DNA of 64,000 bases from an uncultured Nocardioides sp. (GTDB taxonomy: Bacteria; Actinomycetota; Actinomycetes; Propionibacteriales; Nocardioidaceae), in assembly GCF_947488515.1 (NCBI RefSeq), contig NZ_CANKZF010000003.1, forward strand, positions 62,001-126,000. Reading direction: 5' to 3'. The notes beneath the pieces are model-generated. The model had not been told where the DNA came from, did not search any database, and was given only the letters and a program-made list of their open reading frames with translations. The translations under genes and the position numbers were made by a program. Below, in pieces: positions 16,789-24,233 of this stretch; the first letter of the stretch is position 1; each line of letters starts with the position of its first letter.

Positions 16789-16992
16789 ATGGCTTCTTGG
16801 GCACACCTCGAGATCACTGTCGACGACCAGGGCAACGTGGAGGTCGGCGGCTACAACGCCGACCCCGAGGCGCTCGTGGAGGGCACCGAGTCGTGGGAGG
16901 ACCTCCTCTCCACCCTCGGCATCAACGGCTGGGAGCTGGTGCAGGTCATCCCCGGCGTCGAGACGACCTACTGGTTCAAGCGCCACGCCTGA
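16789..16992 (+). CDS. small DUF4177-like protein
   Basis: A 67-residue protein starting at ATG 16789, six bases or so after a CAGGAT -10-like hexamer. Its C-terminal half 'LLSTLGINGWELVQVIPG' followed by 'TTYWFKRHA' has the same build as small DUF4177-type domains. The N-terminal half is acidic ('VDDQGNVEVGGYNADPE'). It is followed 19 bases later by the aldolase-type gene in the same direction. Function unknown. Confidence 0.7.
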   Translation: MASWAHLEITVDDQGNVEVGGYNADPEALVEGTESWEDLLSTLGINGWELVQVIPGVETTYWFKRHA

Positions 16993-17010
16993 CGTCTGCC
17001 TGATGCCGGC

Positions 17011-18108
17011 ATGAGCGACCTCCTGGACCGCTTCCGGGCGGCGGCGGCAACGGCCGACTGGATCTTCCACCGCCCGCCGTCGACGCCCGCGGCGATGCTC
17101 CGCGAGCTCGCCGACCACGCCGAGGCCAACGACCTCGCCTGGGACCGCTACGGCGAGCGCGGCGCGGTCGCCCAGCTCGAGGTCGAGGTCGCCGAGCTGC
17201 TCGGCAAGCCCGCCGCGGTGATGTTCCCCAGCGGCGTGATGGCCCAGCAGGCGACCCTGCGGGCCTGGTGCGACCGGGCCGGCTCGCGCCGCGTCGCGCT
17301 GCCCGACCTGTCGCACCTCGTGCACCACGAGCAGGACGGCCCGCGGCGGGTGATGGGTCTCGAGCTCGAGTGGCTCACCACCGGCCGACGCACCGCCACG
17401 GCCGACGACCTCGCCGCGGTCGGCGGTCGGCTGGGCGCGGCGATGGTCGAGCTGCCGCTGCGCGACGCCGGCTGCCTGCTGCCGTCGTGGGACGACCTGG
17501 TCGCGCTGTCAGGGGCCGCCCGCGAGCGTGGCGTACGCCTGCACGCCGACGGGGCGCGGCTCTGGGAGTCGGTGTCCTACTGGGACCGCAGCCTGGCCGA
17601 GGTCGCCGCGCTGTTCGACTCGGTCTACGTCTCGCTCTACAAGGGACTCGGCGGCTCCAGCGGCGCGCTCGTGGTCTGCTCGGACGACCTCGCCGGGGAG
17701 CTGCGCTCGTGGCGGCAGCGGATGGGCGGCACGCTCTTCTCGCTGACCGCGCCGGCGGTCGGCGGGCTGATCGGCCTGCGGGAGCACCTCGGCCGTTTCG
17801 GCGACTACCGCGCGTGGGCCGTCGAGCTCGCGGCGGCCCTGCGCGCGCAGGGGTTCCGGACGTTCCCCGACGAGCCGCACATCGGCACGTTCCTGGCCTA
17901 CGCCCCCGGCACCGCCGACGAGGTCAACGAGCGCGTCGTCGCCTTCGTCGAGGACCGGGGCGTCGTCGCGTGCGGCCTGTGGCGCGACGCTGACGTGCCG
18001 GGCTGGGTGCAGACGGAGCTGACCTGCTACGAACCGGCGATCCGCCACGACCCGGCCGAGGTGGCTGGTGTGATGGCGGCGGCCGTCGGGGGACCGCGCG
18101 GGTTCTGA
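17011..18108 (+). CDS. threonine aldolase-type PLP enzyme
   Basis: A 365-residue fold-type I PLP-dependent enzyme of the beta-eliminating lyase/threonine aldolase family. The cofactor-binding pieces are visible: 'KPAAVMFPSGVMAQQATLRA' (phosphate-binding turn), 'VRLHADGARLWE' (Asp contacting the pyridine nitrogen) and 'VYVSLYKGLGGSSG' (Schiff-base Lys, about residue 211). It probably cleaves L-threonine or a related beta-hydroxy amino acid to glycine and an aldehyde; true substrate unknown. It lies between the DUF4177-like gene and the CtlX-type gene, all rightward, but CtlX seems to have its own promoter. Confidence 0.85.
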   Translation: MSDLLDRFRAAAATADWIFHRPPSTPAAMLRELADHAEANDLAWDRYGERGAVAQLEVEVAELLGKPAAVMFPSGVMAQQATLRAWCDRAGSRRVALPDLSHLVHHEQDGPRRVMGLELEWLTTGRRTATADDLAAVGGRLGAAMVELPLRDAGCLLPSWDDLVALSGAARERGVRLHADGARLWESVSYWDRSLAEVAALFDSVYVSLYKGLGGSSGALVVCSDDLAGELRSWRQRMGGTLFSLTAPAVGGLIGLREHLGRFGDYRAWAVELAAALRAQGFRTFPDEPHIGTFLAYAPGTADEVNERVVAFVEDRGVVACGLWRDADVPGWVQTELTCYEPAIRHDPAEVAGVMAAAVGGPRGF

Positions 18109-18127
18109 GGACGGAGCGCGGGTGCCC

Positions 18128-18133
18128 TACATT
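18128..18133 (+). promoter_or_regulatory. -10 element of CtlX-type gene (leaderless)
   Basis: TACATT six bases before GTG 18140. It favours that start over the in-frame GTG at 18122. Confidence 0.55.
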
Positions 18134-18139
18134 CCTCCC

Positions 18140-19171
18140 GTGAGTGCCCAGGCCCCTTCTGCAGTGATCCTCGTCCGCGCGACCAGCTTCGTCCCCAATC
18201 CGGCGACCGCGGCCGACAACGCGTTCCAGGCCGACGCCCCGGCCGGCCAGACGGCGGAGTCGACGGCGGCCAAGGCGATGGCCGAGATGGACTCGCTGGC
18301 CGAGGCCCTGCGCGCCGTCGGCGTACGGGTCCACGTCTTCGACGACGACGACCACACCCGCCCCGACAGCGTGTTCCCCAACAACTGGGTCTCGACCCAC
18401 GCCGGCGGCACCGTGGCGGTCTACCCGATGTACGCCTCCAACCGCCGCCACGAGCGGCGTGCCGACGTGCTGGAGATGCTCAAGTCGGAGTACCGCGTCC
18501 AGGAGATCATCGACTACTCCGGCCTCGAGCCGGACGGCATCTTCCTCGAGGGCACCGGTGCGATGGTGCTCGACCACGTCTCGCGCGTGGCCTACACCGC
18601 GCGCAGCCACCGCGCCGACGCCACCGTGCTCGAGCGCTTCTGCACCGACTTCAACTACGAGCCGATGGCCTTCGACGCCGTCGACTCCGACGGCGTGCCG
18701 GTCTACCACACCAACGTCATCGCCTGCATCGGCACCGACGTCGCGATGATCGCCCTCGGCATGATCCCCGACGAGCAGCGCCGCGAGCAGGTGCGCGAGC
18801 GGCTCGCGGTGACCGGCCGCACGATCATCGAGCTGACCGAGGAGCAGATCCGCGAGTTCGCCGGCAACGCGGTCGAGCTGTGCGGTCGTACGCCGGAGGG
18901 GCGGCGCCGCTACGTGATGGCCATGTCCGCCCGGGCGAAGCGGTCGCTGCGTCCGGAGCAGGTGGCGGCGATCGAGGAGACGTGCGAGATCGTCGCGGTC
19001 GACATCCCGACCATCGAGCTCGCCGGCGGGTCCGTGCGCTGCATGATCGCCGGCATCCACCTCGACCGCCGTCCGCCGCTGGCCCAGGCCGAGCTCACCG
19101 AGGCCGTCGAGGCCATCAACGAGGACAACCCGGTCACCCCAGACGGTCGCTACGTCGACGGCAACGCCTGA
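18140..19171 (+). CDS. ctlX: arginine deiminase-superfamily hydrolase, CtlX type
   Basis: A 343-residue hydrolase of the guanidino-group-modifying superfamily, resembling citrulline utilization hydrolase CtlX. Key blocks: 'RPDSVFPNNWVSTHAGG' near the N-terminal third, 'LEGTGAMVLDHVSRVAYTAR', 'VYHTNVIACIGTDVAMIAL' with the catalytic His, and the late 'GGSVRCMIAGIHL' with the expected catalytic Cys. It probably hydrolyses citrulline or a related amidino compound; the exact substrate is inferred from family resemblance. The start is set by the TACATT hexamer; GTG 18122 is the alternative, with a purine-rich stretch before it. Confidence 0.85.
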   Translation: MSAQAPSAVILVRATSFVPNPATAADNAFQADAPAGQTAESTAAKAMAEMDSLAEALRAVGVRVHVFDDDDHTRPDSVFPNNWVSTHAGGTVAVYPMYASNRRHERRADVLEMLKSEYRVQEIIDYSGLEPDGIFLEGTGAMVLDHVSRVAYTARSHRADATVLERFCTDFNYEPMAFDAVDSDGVPVYHTNVIACIGTDVAMIALGMIPDEQRREQVRERLAVTGRTIIELTEEQIREFAGNAVELCGRTPEGRRRYVMAMSARAKRSLRPEQVAAIEETCEIVAVDIPTIELAGGSVRCMIAGIHLDRRPPLAQAELTEAVEAINEDNPVTPDGRYVDGNA

Positions 19172-19211
19172 TCCGACCGCCCTGTCACACCCTCGCTCCC
19201 CACACTTTCGC

Positions 19212-19238
19212 GGAACCGTGACCGCCTCGGCGGTGTAG
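19212..19238 (+). promoter_or_regulatory. ECF-type promoter before sigma/anti-sigma operon
   Basis: -35 GGAACC (19212-19217), 16-base spacer, -10 region TGTAG (19234-19238). The same hexamer, spacer length and CGGCGG-TGTA ending recur at 20561-20587, before the next operon. A likely autoregulated promoter. Confidence 0.7.
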
Positions 19239-19352
19239 ACACGGTGCTGGGCCCAGATTCGGGGTCGAGGGACGGGAAGGACGATCAGCACCGACGACGG
19301 CAGCCACGACTTCAGCCAGGACCCAGCCGACGACGCCGACCTGGTCGGTCGG

Positions 19353-19877
19353 GTGCGCGCCGGGGACACCGACGCGTACGCCGTCCTCGTGCGCCGGCAT
19401 GCCCCCGTGGCGATGCGCACGGCCGCTCTCCTGGGGGCGGGGAGCGACGCCGAGGACGTGGTGCAGGAGGCGCTGGTGAAGGCGTACCGATCGCTGGGCT
19501 CGTTCCGTGCGGACCGGCCGTTCCGGCCCTGGCTGCTGCGGATCGTCGCCAACGAGACCCGCAACGCCCACCGCTCCGCCGTACGACGCGCCGGTCGTGA
19601 GGCGCAGGAGGCCCGCCCACCGCTGGCCGACCTGCTCGAGCCATCCGCTGAGGTGGTCGGCCGCGAGGACCGGGAGCGGTTGCTCGCGGCGGTCGGGAGG
19701 CTGCCGGACAAGCTCTCCCACGTGGTCGCCTGCCGCTACCTGCTCGAGCTCGACGAGGCGGCCACTGCGGTCGTGCTCGGCGTGCCCCGGGGCACGGTGA
19801 AGTCCCGGTTGAGCAGGGGACTCGCGCGGTTGCGCAACGACCTCGCCTCGACGATCGAGGAGGTGGACCATGCCTGA
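19353..19877 (+). CDS. ECF RNA polymerase sigma factor
   Basis: A roughly 174-residue sigma-70 family factor. Region 2 spans 'AYAVLVRRHAPVAMRTAAL' to 'FRPWLLRIVANETRN', with 'DAEDVVQEALVKAYRSLGSF' as the core-binding and -10 recognition part. Region 4 spans 'LPDKLSHVVACRYLLELDEA' to 'GVPRGTVKSRLSRGLARLR'. The coding-like frame runs upstream of GTG 19353 through 'DDADLVGRVRAGD', which is usual for ECF proteins, to an AAGG box at 19277-19280 followed by ATC at 19284, so the true start may be upstream and non-canonical. It overlaps the anti-sigma gene by eight bases. An ECF-type promoter lies upstream. Confidence 0.9.
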   Translation: MRAGDTDAYAVLVRRHAPVAMRTAALLGAGSDAEDVVQEALVKAYRSLGSFRADRPFRPWLLRIVANETRNAHRSAVRRAGREAQEARPPLADLLEPSAEVVGREDRERLLAAVGRLPDKLSHVVACRYLLELDEAATAVVLGVPRGTVKSRLSRGLARLRNDLASTIEEVDHA

Positions 19878-20559
19878 CGCCGTCGAGGAGCGGCTGTCCG
19901 CGCTGGCCGCCGACGTGCAGGTGCCCGTCCCGGACGGGCTCGAACGGGCTGTGATGGACCGCGTCGCCGGGATGCGTCCGCGCCGGCGGTGGCGGCGCTG
20001 GCTGGCCGGCCTGGTCGCCGGCCTGGTCGGCGTCGGGGTCGTGGCGTCCCCGGTGGGTGCGGAGATCCGCGGGTGGCTCGGCCTGCCCGGGGTGTCGGTG
20101 ACGTCCGGCGATCCCGTCACCGCGACACCGACCGTCCCGCCGGCGCCGGGGACGCCCGACCTCCGGCGCGCAGAGCGGCTCGCCGGCTTCACGCCCGTCG
20201 TTCCGGCCGTGCTGGGCCCGCCCGACGGCGTGGAGGTCTCGGCGGACCGGCTGCTGGTGTCGCTCAGCTGGACGACGGAGGACGGCACGGTCCGGCTCGA
20301 CGAGCTGCGCGGTGACGTCGAGCCGCTCTTCTGGAAGACCACGGACGTGGCCGAGCACGTGCTCGTCTCCAGCAGCGAGGCGCTGTGGCTGCCGACGGCG
20401 CACCGGGTCACGGTGGTCCCCGACGGCGGTTCGGTGCGCGAGCTCCCGTCCCGGCCGGCTGCACCGACCCTGTTGTGGGTCGACGGCGACCTCACCCTGC
20501 GGCTCGAGGGCGACCTCGACCTCGCCGCCGCGACGCGGATCGCCGAGTCGACCGACTGA
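19870..20559 (+). CDS. putative membrane anti-sigma factor
   Basis: A 229-residue protein starting inside the end of the sigma gene. The N-terminal 37 residues ('ERLSALAADVQVPVPDGLER') are cytosolic and predicted helical. One membrane segment follows ('WLAGLVAGLVGVGVVASPVG', about residues 41-60), and the rest is an exterior domain with strands such as 'LLVSLSWTTEDGTVRLDEL'. This topology and the coupled position fit an anti-sigma partner that binds the factor inside and senses the envelope outside. No zinc-binding HxxxCxxC motif is visible, so it is not a standard ZAS protein. Assignment rests mainly on context. Confidence 0.65.
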   Translation: MPDAVEERLSALAADVQVPVPDGLERAVMDRVAGMRPRRRWRRWLAGLVAGLVGVGVVASPVGAEIRGWLGLPGVSVTSGDPVTATPTVPPAPGTPDLRRAERLAGFTPVVPAVLGPPDGVEVSADRLLVSLSWTTEDGTVRLDELRGDVEPLFWKTTDVAEHVLVSSSEALWLPTAHRVTVVPDGGSVRELPSRPAAPTLLWVDGDLTLRLEGDLDLAAATRIAESTD

Positions 20560-20560
20560 C

Positions 20561-20587
20561 GGAACCTCGGCCGGCGCGGCGGTGTAT
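20561..20587 (+). promoter_or_regulatory. second ECF-type promoter, before the surface-protein gene
   Basis: -35 GGAACC (20561-20566), 16-base spacer, -10 region TGTAT (20583-20587). It matches the sigma operon's own promoter and precedes ATG 20617 with its GAGGAGGAG ribosome-binding site. Confidence 0.7.
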
Positions 20588-20616
20588 CCCGGGCAACCCC
20601 GTCCCGAGGAGGAGCC

Positions 20617-21228
20617 ATGCGCAGGATCCTGGCCGTCGCCGTACTCGCCCTCGCCGCCGCCGTGGGGCTGCCGGCCGCGTCGCAGGCCGGTGGACCGACG
20701 AGCGTGCTCATCACCCAGCCCGGCCAGTCGGCCGGCGCGCTCTACTACGACGACGCGGCGTACGACGCGCTGCTCGGGCTGCTGCCCGCGGACGAGACGC
20801 GGGGCGAAGCGCTGGCGCCCGGCGGCGGGTCGGACTACACCCTCACCTGGCTGGTCCACGACGTGATGCCGTGGCGCTTCGACCGCGTCCACGTCACCCG
20901 CGACGGATCAGCCTGGGTCTCGACGACCTTCTCGGCCGAGGACACCAGCGGTTGGGTGGAGGTCGCCGCGTCGGACGAGCTGGTGGCGCTGCTGACCCAG
21001 GTGCTGGACGACTCGGTCGCCCCCGAGGTGGTCCCGGTCCCGGCTGACGCCGGCCCCGCCCCGGCACCCGGACCGGCGTCCGGCGAGCCCGAGACGGCGT
21101 GGTTCTCGCTCACCGGTTGGCGCTGGGTGGTGCCCGGCGTGCTGCTGGGTCTCGTGGTCGGCGGCGTCGCGGCGCGGCGCACCCGGGACGAGGAGCCGCG
21201 CCAGGTGCTGATCAGCTCGGAGGCGTAG
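20617..21228 (+). CDS. membrane-anchored surface protein, predicted ECF target
   Basis: A 203-residue protein with a Sec signal peptide (cleavage likely after 'LPAASQA', about residue 23), an exterior domain ('GQSAGALYYDDAAYDALLGL', 'WVSTTFSAEDTSGWVEV'), a Pro/Ala-rich linker, and a C-terminal membrane segment ('WVVPGVLLGLVVGGVAARR') with a short polar tail. The layout suggests a type I cell-surface protein. A strong ribosome-binding site precedes the ATG. The promoter upstream copies that of the sigma operon, so it is the best candidate for a regulon member, possibly the sensed or protective component. No known domain is recognised. Confidence 0.7.
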   Translation: MRRILAVAVLALAAAVGLPAASQAGGPTSVLITQPGQSAGALYYDDAAYDALLGLLPADETRGEALAPGGGSDYTLTWLVHDVMPWRFDRVHVTRDGSAWVSTTFSAEDTSGWVEVAASDELVALLTQVLDDSVAPEVVPVPADAGPAPAPGPASGEPETAWFSLTGWRWVVPGVLLGLVVGGVAARRTRDEEPRQVLISSEA

Positions 21229-21246
21229 ACGCCTGCCGCGGCCGCC

Positions 21247-22512
21247 TCACCCGGCGAGCTGCACGAGCAGGACGACGTTGAGGACGATGATCGCCCCCGC
21301 GGCCGCCACCCCCGCCACGGTCGTCACCCGTCGGTTGACCAGCGACCCCATTACGTCGCGGCGCGCGGTGAACCACACCAGCGGCACCAGCGCGAAGGGG
21401 ATCCCGAACGACAGGACGACCTGCGAGGCCAGCAGCGCAGCGGTCGGGTCCACGCCGAGGGCGAGGACGACGACCGCCGGCAGCAACGTGACGAGCCGCC
21501 GCACGGTCAGCGGGATCCGTCGTCGCAGGAACCCCTCCATCACGACCTGGCCCGACAGGGTGCCGACGCTGCTGGAGGCGAACCCCGAGGCGAGCAGCCC
21601 GAGGGCGAAGAGCAGCGCGGCTCCGGTGCCCAGCGTCTCGCCGAGGCCGGCGTACGCCCCCTCGATGGTGTCGATGCCACGACCCGCCAGCGCGGAGGCG
21701 GCGACGAGCAGCAGCGAGAGGTTCATCAGCCCGGCGATCGTCATGGCCGTCACCACGTCGATGCGCTGGCCGCGCATGACCGTGCGCCGAGCTTCGTCGG
21801 TGCGGGCGTGCAGCCGCTCGCTGGTGAGTGCGCTGTGGAGGTAGATCGCGTGGGGCATGACCGTCGCGCCGAGCATGCCGGCGGCGAGCACGACGCTGTC
21901 GATCCCGTCGAAGCGCGGAAGGGTGCCGTCGAGCACCGCCATCGCGTCGACGCCGCTGATGGCGAGGTCGTAGACGAACCCGACGAGGATCACCCCGAGC
22001 AGGCCGATGATCACGGTCTCGAAGTGCCGGTGACCGGCGCCCTTGACCGCCAGCAGGGCGAAGGCCACGACGGCGGTGATGGTGCCGCCCACCAGGAGCG
22101 GCAGGTCGAAGAGCAGCTTGAGCGCCAGTGCGCCGCCCACGACCTCGGCGAGGTCGGTGGCGACGGCGACCAGCTCGGCCTGTCCCCAGAGTCCCTTCAC
22201 GACCGGGCGGGGGAGGTGCTCGCGGCACAGCGCCGGGAGGCTGAGGCCCGTCGCGACGCCGGCCTTTGCGGAGAGGTACTGGATGAGCATCGCCATGATG
22301 TTGCTGACGACGACCACCCACACCAGCAGGTAGCCGTAGCCCGACCCGGCCGCGATGTTGGTCGCGAAGTTGCCCGGGTCGACGTAGGCCACGGCGGTCA
22401 CGAACGCCGGGCCCAGGAGCGGCCAGATGCGTCCGGGACGTGTGCGCGTCACCTCGGCGTCGGCACTCCGGCGACGCGTCGGGGGAGCGGCGTACCTCCT
22501 CGTCTGGAACAC
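21247..22512 (-). CDS. mntH: Nramp-family divalent metal transporter
   Basis: A 421-residue proton-coupled Mn2+/Fe2+ importer. The metal-site motif of helix 1 is visible in 'VAYVDPGNFATNI' (DPGN), and helix 6 'GATVMPHAIYLHSALT' carries the MPH motif. About eleven hydrophobic segments follow. I start it at GTG 22512, two bases after the tatC stop, rather than at the in-frame ATG 22572 inside tatC. That spacing puts it at the end of the tatB-tatA-tatC unit, an unusual partner. No Mn riboswitch or MntR box was recognised. Confidence 0.9.
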   Translation of the reverse strand: MFQTRRYAAPPTRRRSADAEVTRTRPGRIWPLLGPAFVTAVAYVDPGNFATNIAAGSGYGYLLVWVVVVSNIMAMLIQYLSAKAGVATGLSLPALCREHLPRPVVKGLWGQAELVAVATDLAEVVGGALALKLLFDLPLLVGGTITAVVAFALLAVKGAGHRHFETVIIGLLGVILVGFVYDLAISGVDAMAVLDGTLPRFDGIDSVVLAAGMLGATVMPHAIYLHSALTSERLHARTDEARRTVMRGQRIDVVTAMTIAGLMNLSLLLVAASALAGRGIDTIEGAYAGLGETLGTGAALLFALGLLASGFASSSVGTLSGQVVMEGFLRRRIPLTVRRLVTLLPAVVVLALGVDPTAALLASQVVLSFGIPFALVPLVWFTARRDVMGSLVNRRVTTVAGVAAAGAIIVLNVVLLVQLAG

Positions 22513-22513
22513 G

Positions 22514-23338
22514 TCAGTCCCCGATCCGCACCTGGGCGAGCGCGCGGGCGGCGCGGCGACGGTCGACGGCACGCGTGATGACCTCCGCGACGAGGAAGAG
22601 CACCATCATCGGGACGGCCAGCATGAGCATCGAGAACGGATCGGTGGACGGCGTCGCGACCGCCGCGAAGACCACGGTCGCCATCATGATGATCGACCGG
22701 TGCCGCCCGAGCTGCGCGCCGGTCACGACACCGGCGAGGTTGAGCAGCACCAGGAAGAACGGCAGCTCGACGGCGAGTCCGAACACCAGGAGCATCCGGG
22801 TGAAGAAGGAGAAGTAGTCGCCGAACTCCACCAGGTTCTCGAGGCCGTCGGGCGTGAAGCCGATCAGCACGCCGAGGCCCTTGGGGAGCACGTAGTACCC
22901 CAGGGCCACGCCCCCGATGAACAGGGGACCGGCGACCAGCGCGAAGACGCGCGACCACCGCCGTTCGCGCTCGAGCAGCCCGGGGACGACGAACGCCCAG
23001 GCCTGCCACAGCCAGTAGGGGCTGGCGGCCATGAGGGCGGCGACGCCGCAGAGCTTGAGGTGGAGCATCAGCGGCCCTGTGGCCCCGGCGACGTACGCCG
23101 AGGTCGTGGTGTCTGCCCCCACCAGGTCGCGAGCCTGGTTGTAGGGGCCGAGGACCAACGCGAGGAGCGGGTCGAAGAACAGGAGCGAGACGCCGAACGC
23201 CACCACCAGGACGAGCGCGGACCGGATCAGCCTGGCCCGCAGCTCACGGAGGTGGCCGGCCAACGACATCGTCCCGGGCGTCGAGCCGGGATGGCTGGGT
23301 GCGACACGGAGCATGTCGGTGACACTGGCGATCGACAT
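22514..23338 (-). CDS. tatC: TatC, twin-arginine translocase receptor subunit
   Basis: A 274-residue polytopic membrane protein that recognises twin-arginine signal peptides and docks TatA. After a 20-residue polar N-terminus the family start 'MSLAGHLRELRARLIRSALV' appears; later blocks 'LWQAWAFVVPGLLERERRW', 'YFSFFTRMLLVFGLAVELPF' and 'STDPFSMLMLAVPMMVLF' are typical. Six membrane helices are expected. ATG 23338 has a GAGAGGA box six bases upstream and is preferred over ATG 23269. It follows tatA by eleven bases. Confidence 0.95.
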   Translation of the reverse strand: MSIASVTDMLRVAPSHPGSTPGTMSLAGHLRELRARLIRSALVLVVAFGVSLLFFDPLLALVLGPYNQARDLVGADTTTSAYVAGATGPLMLHLKLCGVAALMAASPYWLWQAWAFVVPGLLERERRWSRVFALVAGPLFIGGVALGYYVLPKGLGVLIGFTPDGLENLVEFGDYFSFFTRMLLVFGLAVELPFFLVLLNLAGVVTGAQLGRHRSIIMMATVVFAAVATPSTDPFSMLMLAVPMMVLFLVAEVITRAVDRRRAARALAQVRIGD

Positions 23339-23349
23339 TGCTGGTCCTC

Positions 23350-23643
23350 TCAGCCGCGCGAGGCGTCCTGGCCGCGGGGCGTCTCGACGATGATCGGGTC
23401 GACGGCCACCTCAGCCGGGGCGGCCACGTGCTTCGGCTCGCCGTTCGTGTCCTTGGTGTCCAACTTGTCGTCGTCCATCAGTCCCTTGGTCTCGGACTTG
23501 AAGATGCGCAGGGCCTGGCCGGAGCCGCGGGCCAGCTCGGGGAGCTTGGAGGCTCCGAAGAGCAGGAGCAGGACGGCGAGGATGATGAGCAGCTCCGTGC
23601 CGCCCAGCCCTCCGATCAGGAGGGGCGTCGTGGTGGAAGTCAT
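23350..23643 (-). CDS. tatA: TatA-type translocase subunit
   Basis: A 97-residue TatA/E-type protein: N-terminal hydrophobic helix 'LLIILAVLLLLFGASKLPEL' with the conserved FGxxKLP hinge, an amphipathic helix 'ARGSGQALRIFKSETKGL', and an acidic disordered tail. It forms the pore-like assembly of the Tat system. Its start overlaps the stop of tatB by four bases (23640-23643), so the two are coupled. It differs from TatB by its shorter tail and 'FGASKLP' in place of 'LGPDKLP'. Confidence 0.95.
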   Translation of the reverse strand: MTSTTTPLLIGGLGGTELLIILAVLLLLFGASKLPELARGSGQALRIFKSETKGLMDDDKLDTKDTNGEPKHVAAPAEVAVDPIIVETPRGQDASRG

Positions 23644-23981
23644 GCGGTCTTCCTTTCATCGGGTGTTGCGGGGGTGAGGACCTCGTCGACGATCTCCTCG
23701 ACGGTCTCGTCGTCGACCTCGTCCTCCTCGTCGCGCTCGGCGAGCGCTTCCTCGACCTGGCGGCGGATGAGCTCGCGCGGGTTGAGGTCGCGCAGCTCGA
23801 GGTCGGCGTAGTCGTCGCCGAGCGAGGAGCGCAGGTCGTCACGGACGGAGTCACCCATCCGCTTGGCGGTCTTGATCCCGTGGGCCAGCTGCTTGGCCAG
23901 CCCGGGGAGCTTGTCGGGCCCGAGCAGCACCACGCCGAAGAAGGCGATGACGGCGAGCTCAGGAAGTCCGATGCCGAACAT
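23640..23981 (-). CDS. tatB: TatB-type translocase subunit
   Basis: A 113-residue TatB-type protein. Start 'MFGIGLPELAVIAFFGVVLL' then 'GPDKLPGLAKQLAHG' gives the membrane helix and hinge; 'RSSLGDDYADLELRDLNPRE' is the actinobacterial TatB mid-region. The tail is strongly acidic. It begins at ATG 23981; the upstream in-frame ATG 24023 adds 14 unlikely residues. It is first of the tatB-tatA-tatC set, directly downstream of a small membrane-protein gene and a Tat-exported ferritin-like protein. Confidence 0.92.
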   Translation of the reverse strand: MFGIGLPELAVIAFFGVVLLGPDKLPGLAKQLAHGIKTAKRMGDSVRDDLRSSLGDDYADLELRDLNPRELIRRQVEEALAERDEEDEVDDETVEEIVDEVLTPATPDERKTA

Positions 23982-24056
23982 GTGGTGTCCTCTCAGCTGC
24001 CCCCGGGGCGGCCCGGACGCCATGCGGCGCCCGGACCGTCCGGGGAGGGGAAACGC

Positions 24057-24233
24057 TCAGGCCCGGTGCTTCGCCGGCTGGCGGCTCAGCAGCCGGTCGA
24101 CCTCGGCCGACCAGTGGGCGGGCCGCATCGCGGCGTGGTGCGCCGACGGGTGCGTGGCCAGCCACGAGGCGCGCAGCACCACGAGGCCGAGCACGAACAT
24201 GCCGAGCAGCTCGATCGTCGGCACGACGATCAC
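24057..24233 (-). CDS. 58-residue small membrane protein
   Basis: A short gene found by reading the gap between tatB and the ferritin-like gene. It starts at GTG 24233, overlapping the ferritin-like stop in the GTGA arrangement, and ends at TGA 24057. Residues 2-20 ('IVVPTIELLGMFVLGLVVL') form one membrane helix, followed by a polar, His-rich tail ('THPSAHHAAMRPAHWSAEVD') and a basic end 'SRQPAKHRA'. The stop-start overlap argues that it is translated with the ferritin-like gene. It has no recognised family. A role as a membrane partner of the ferritin-like protein or of Tat is speculation. Confidence 0.6.
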   Translation of the reverse strand: MIVVPTIELLGMFVLGLVVLRASWLATHPSAHHAAMRPAHWSAEVDRLLSRQPAKHRA

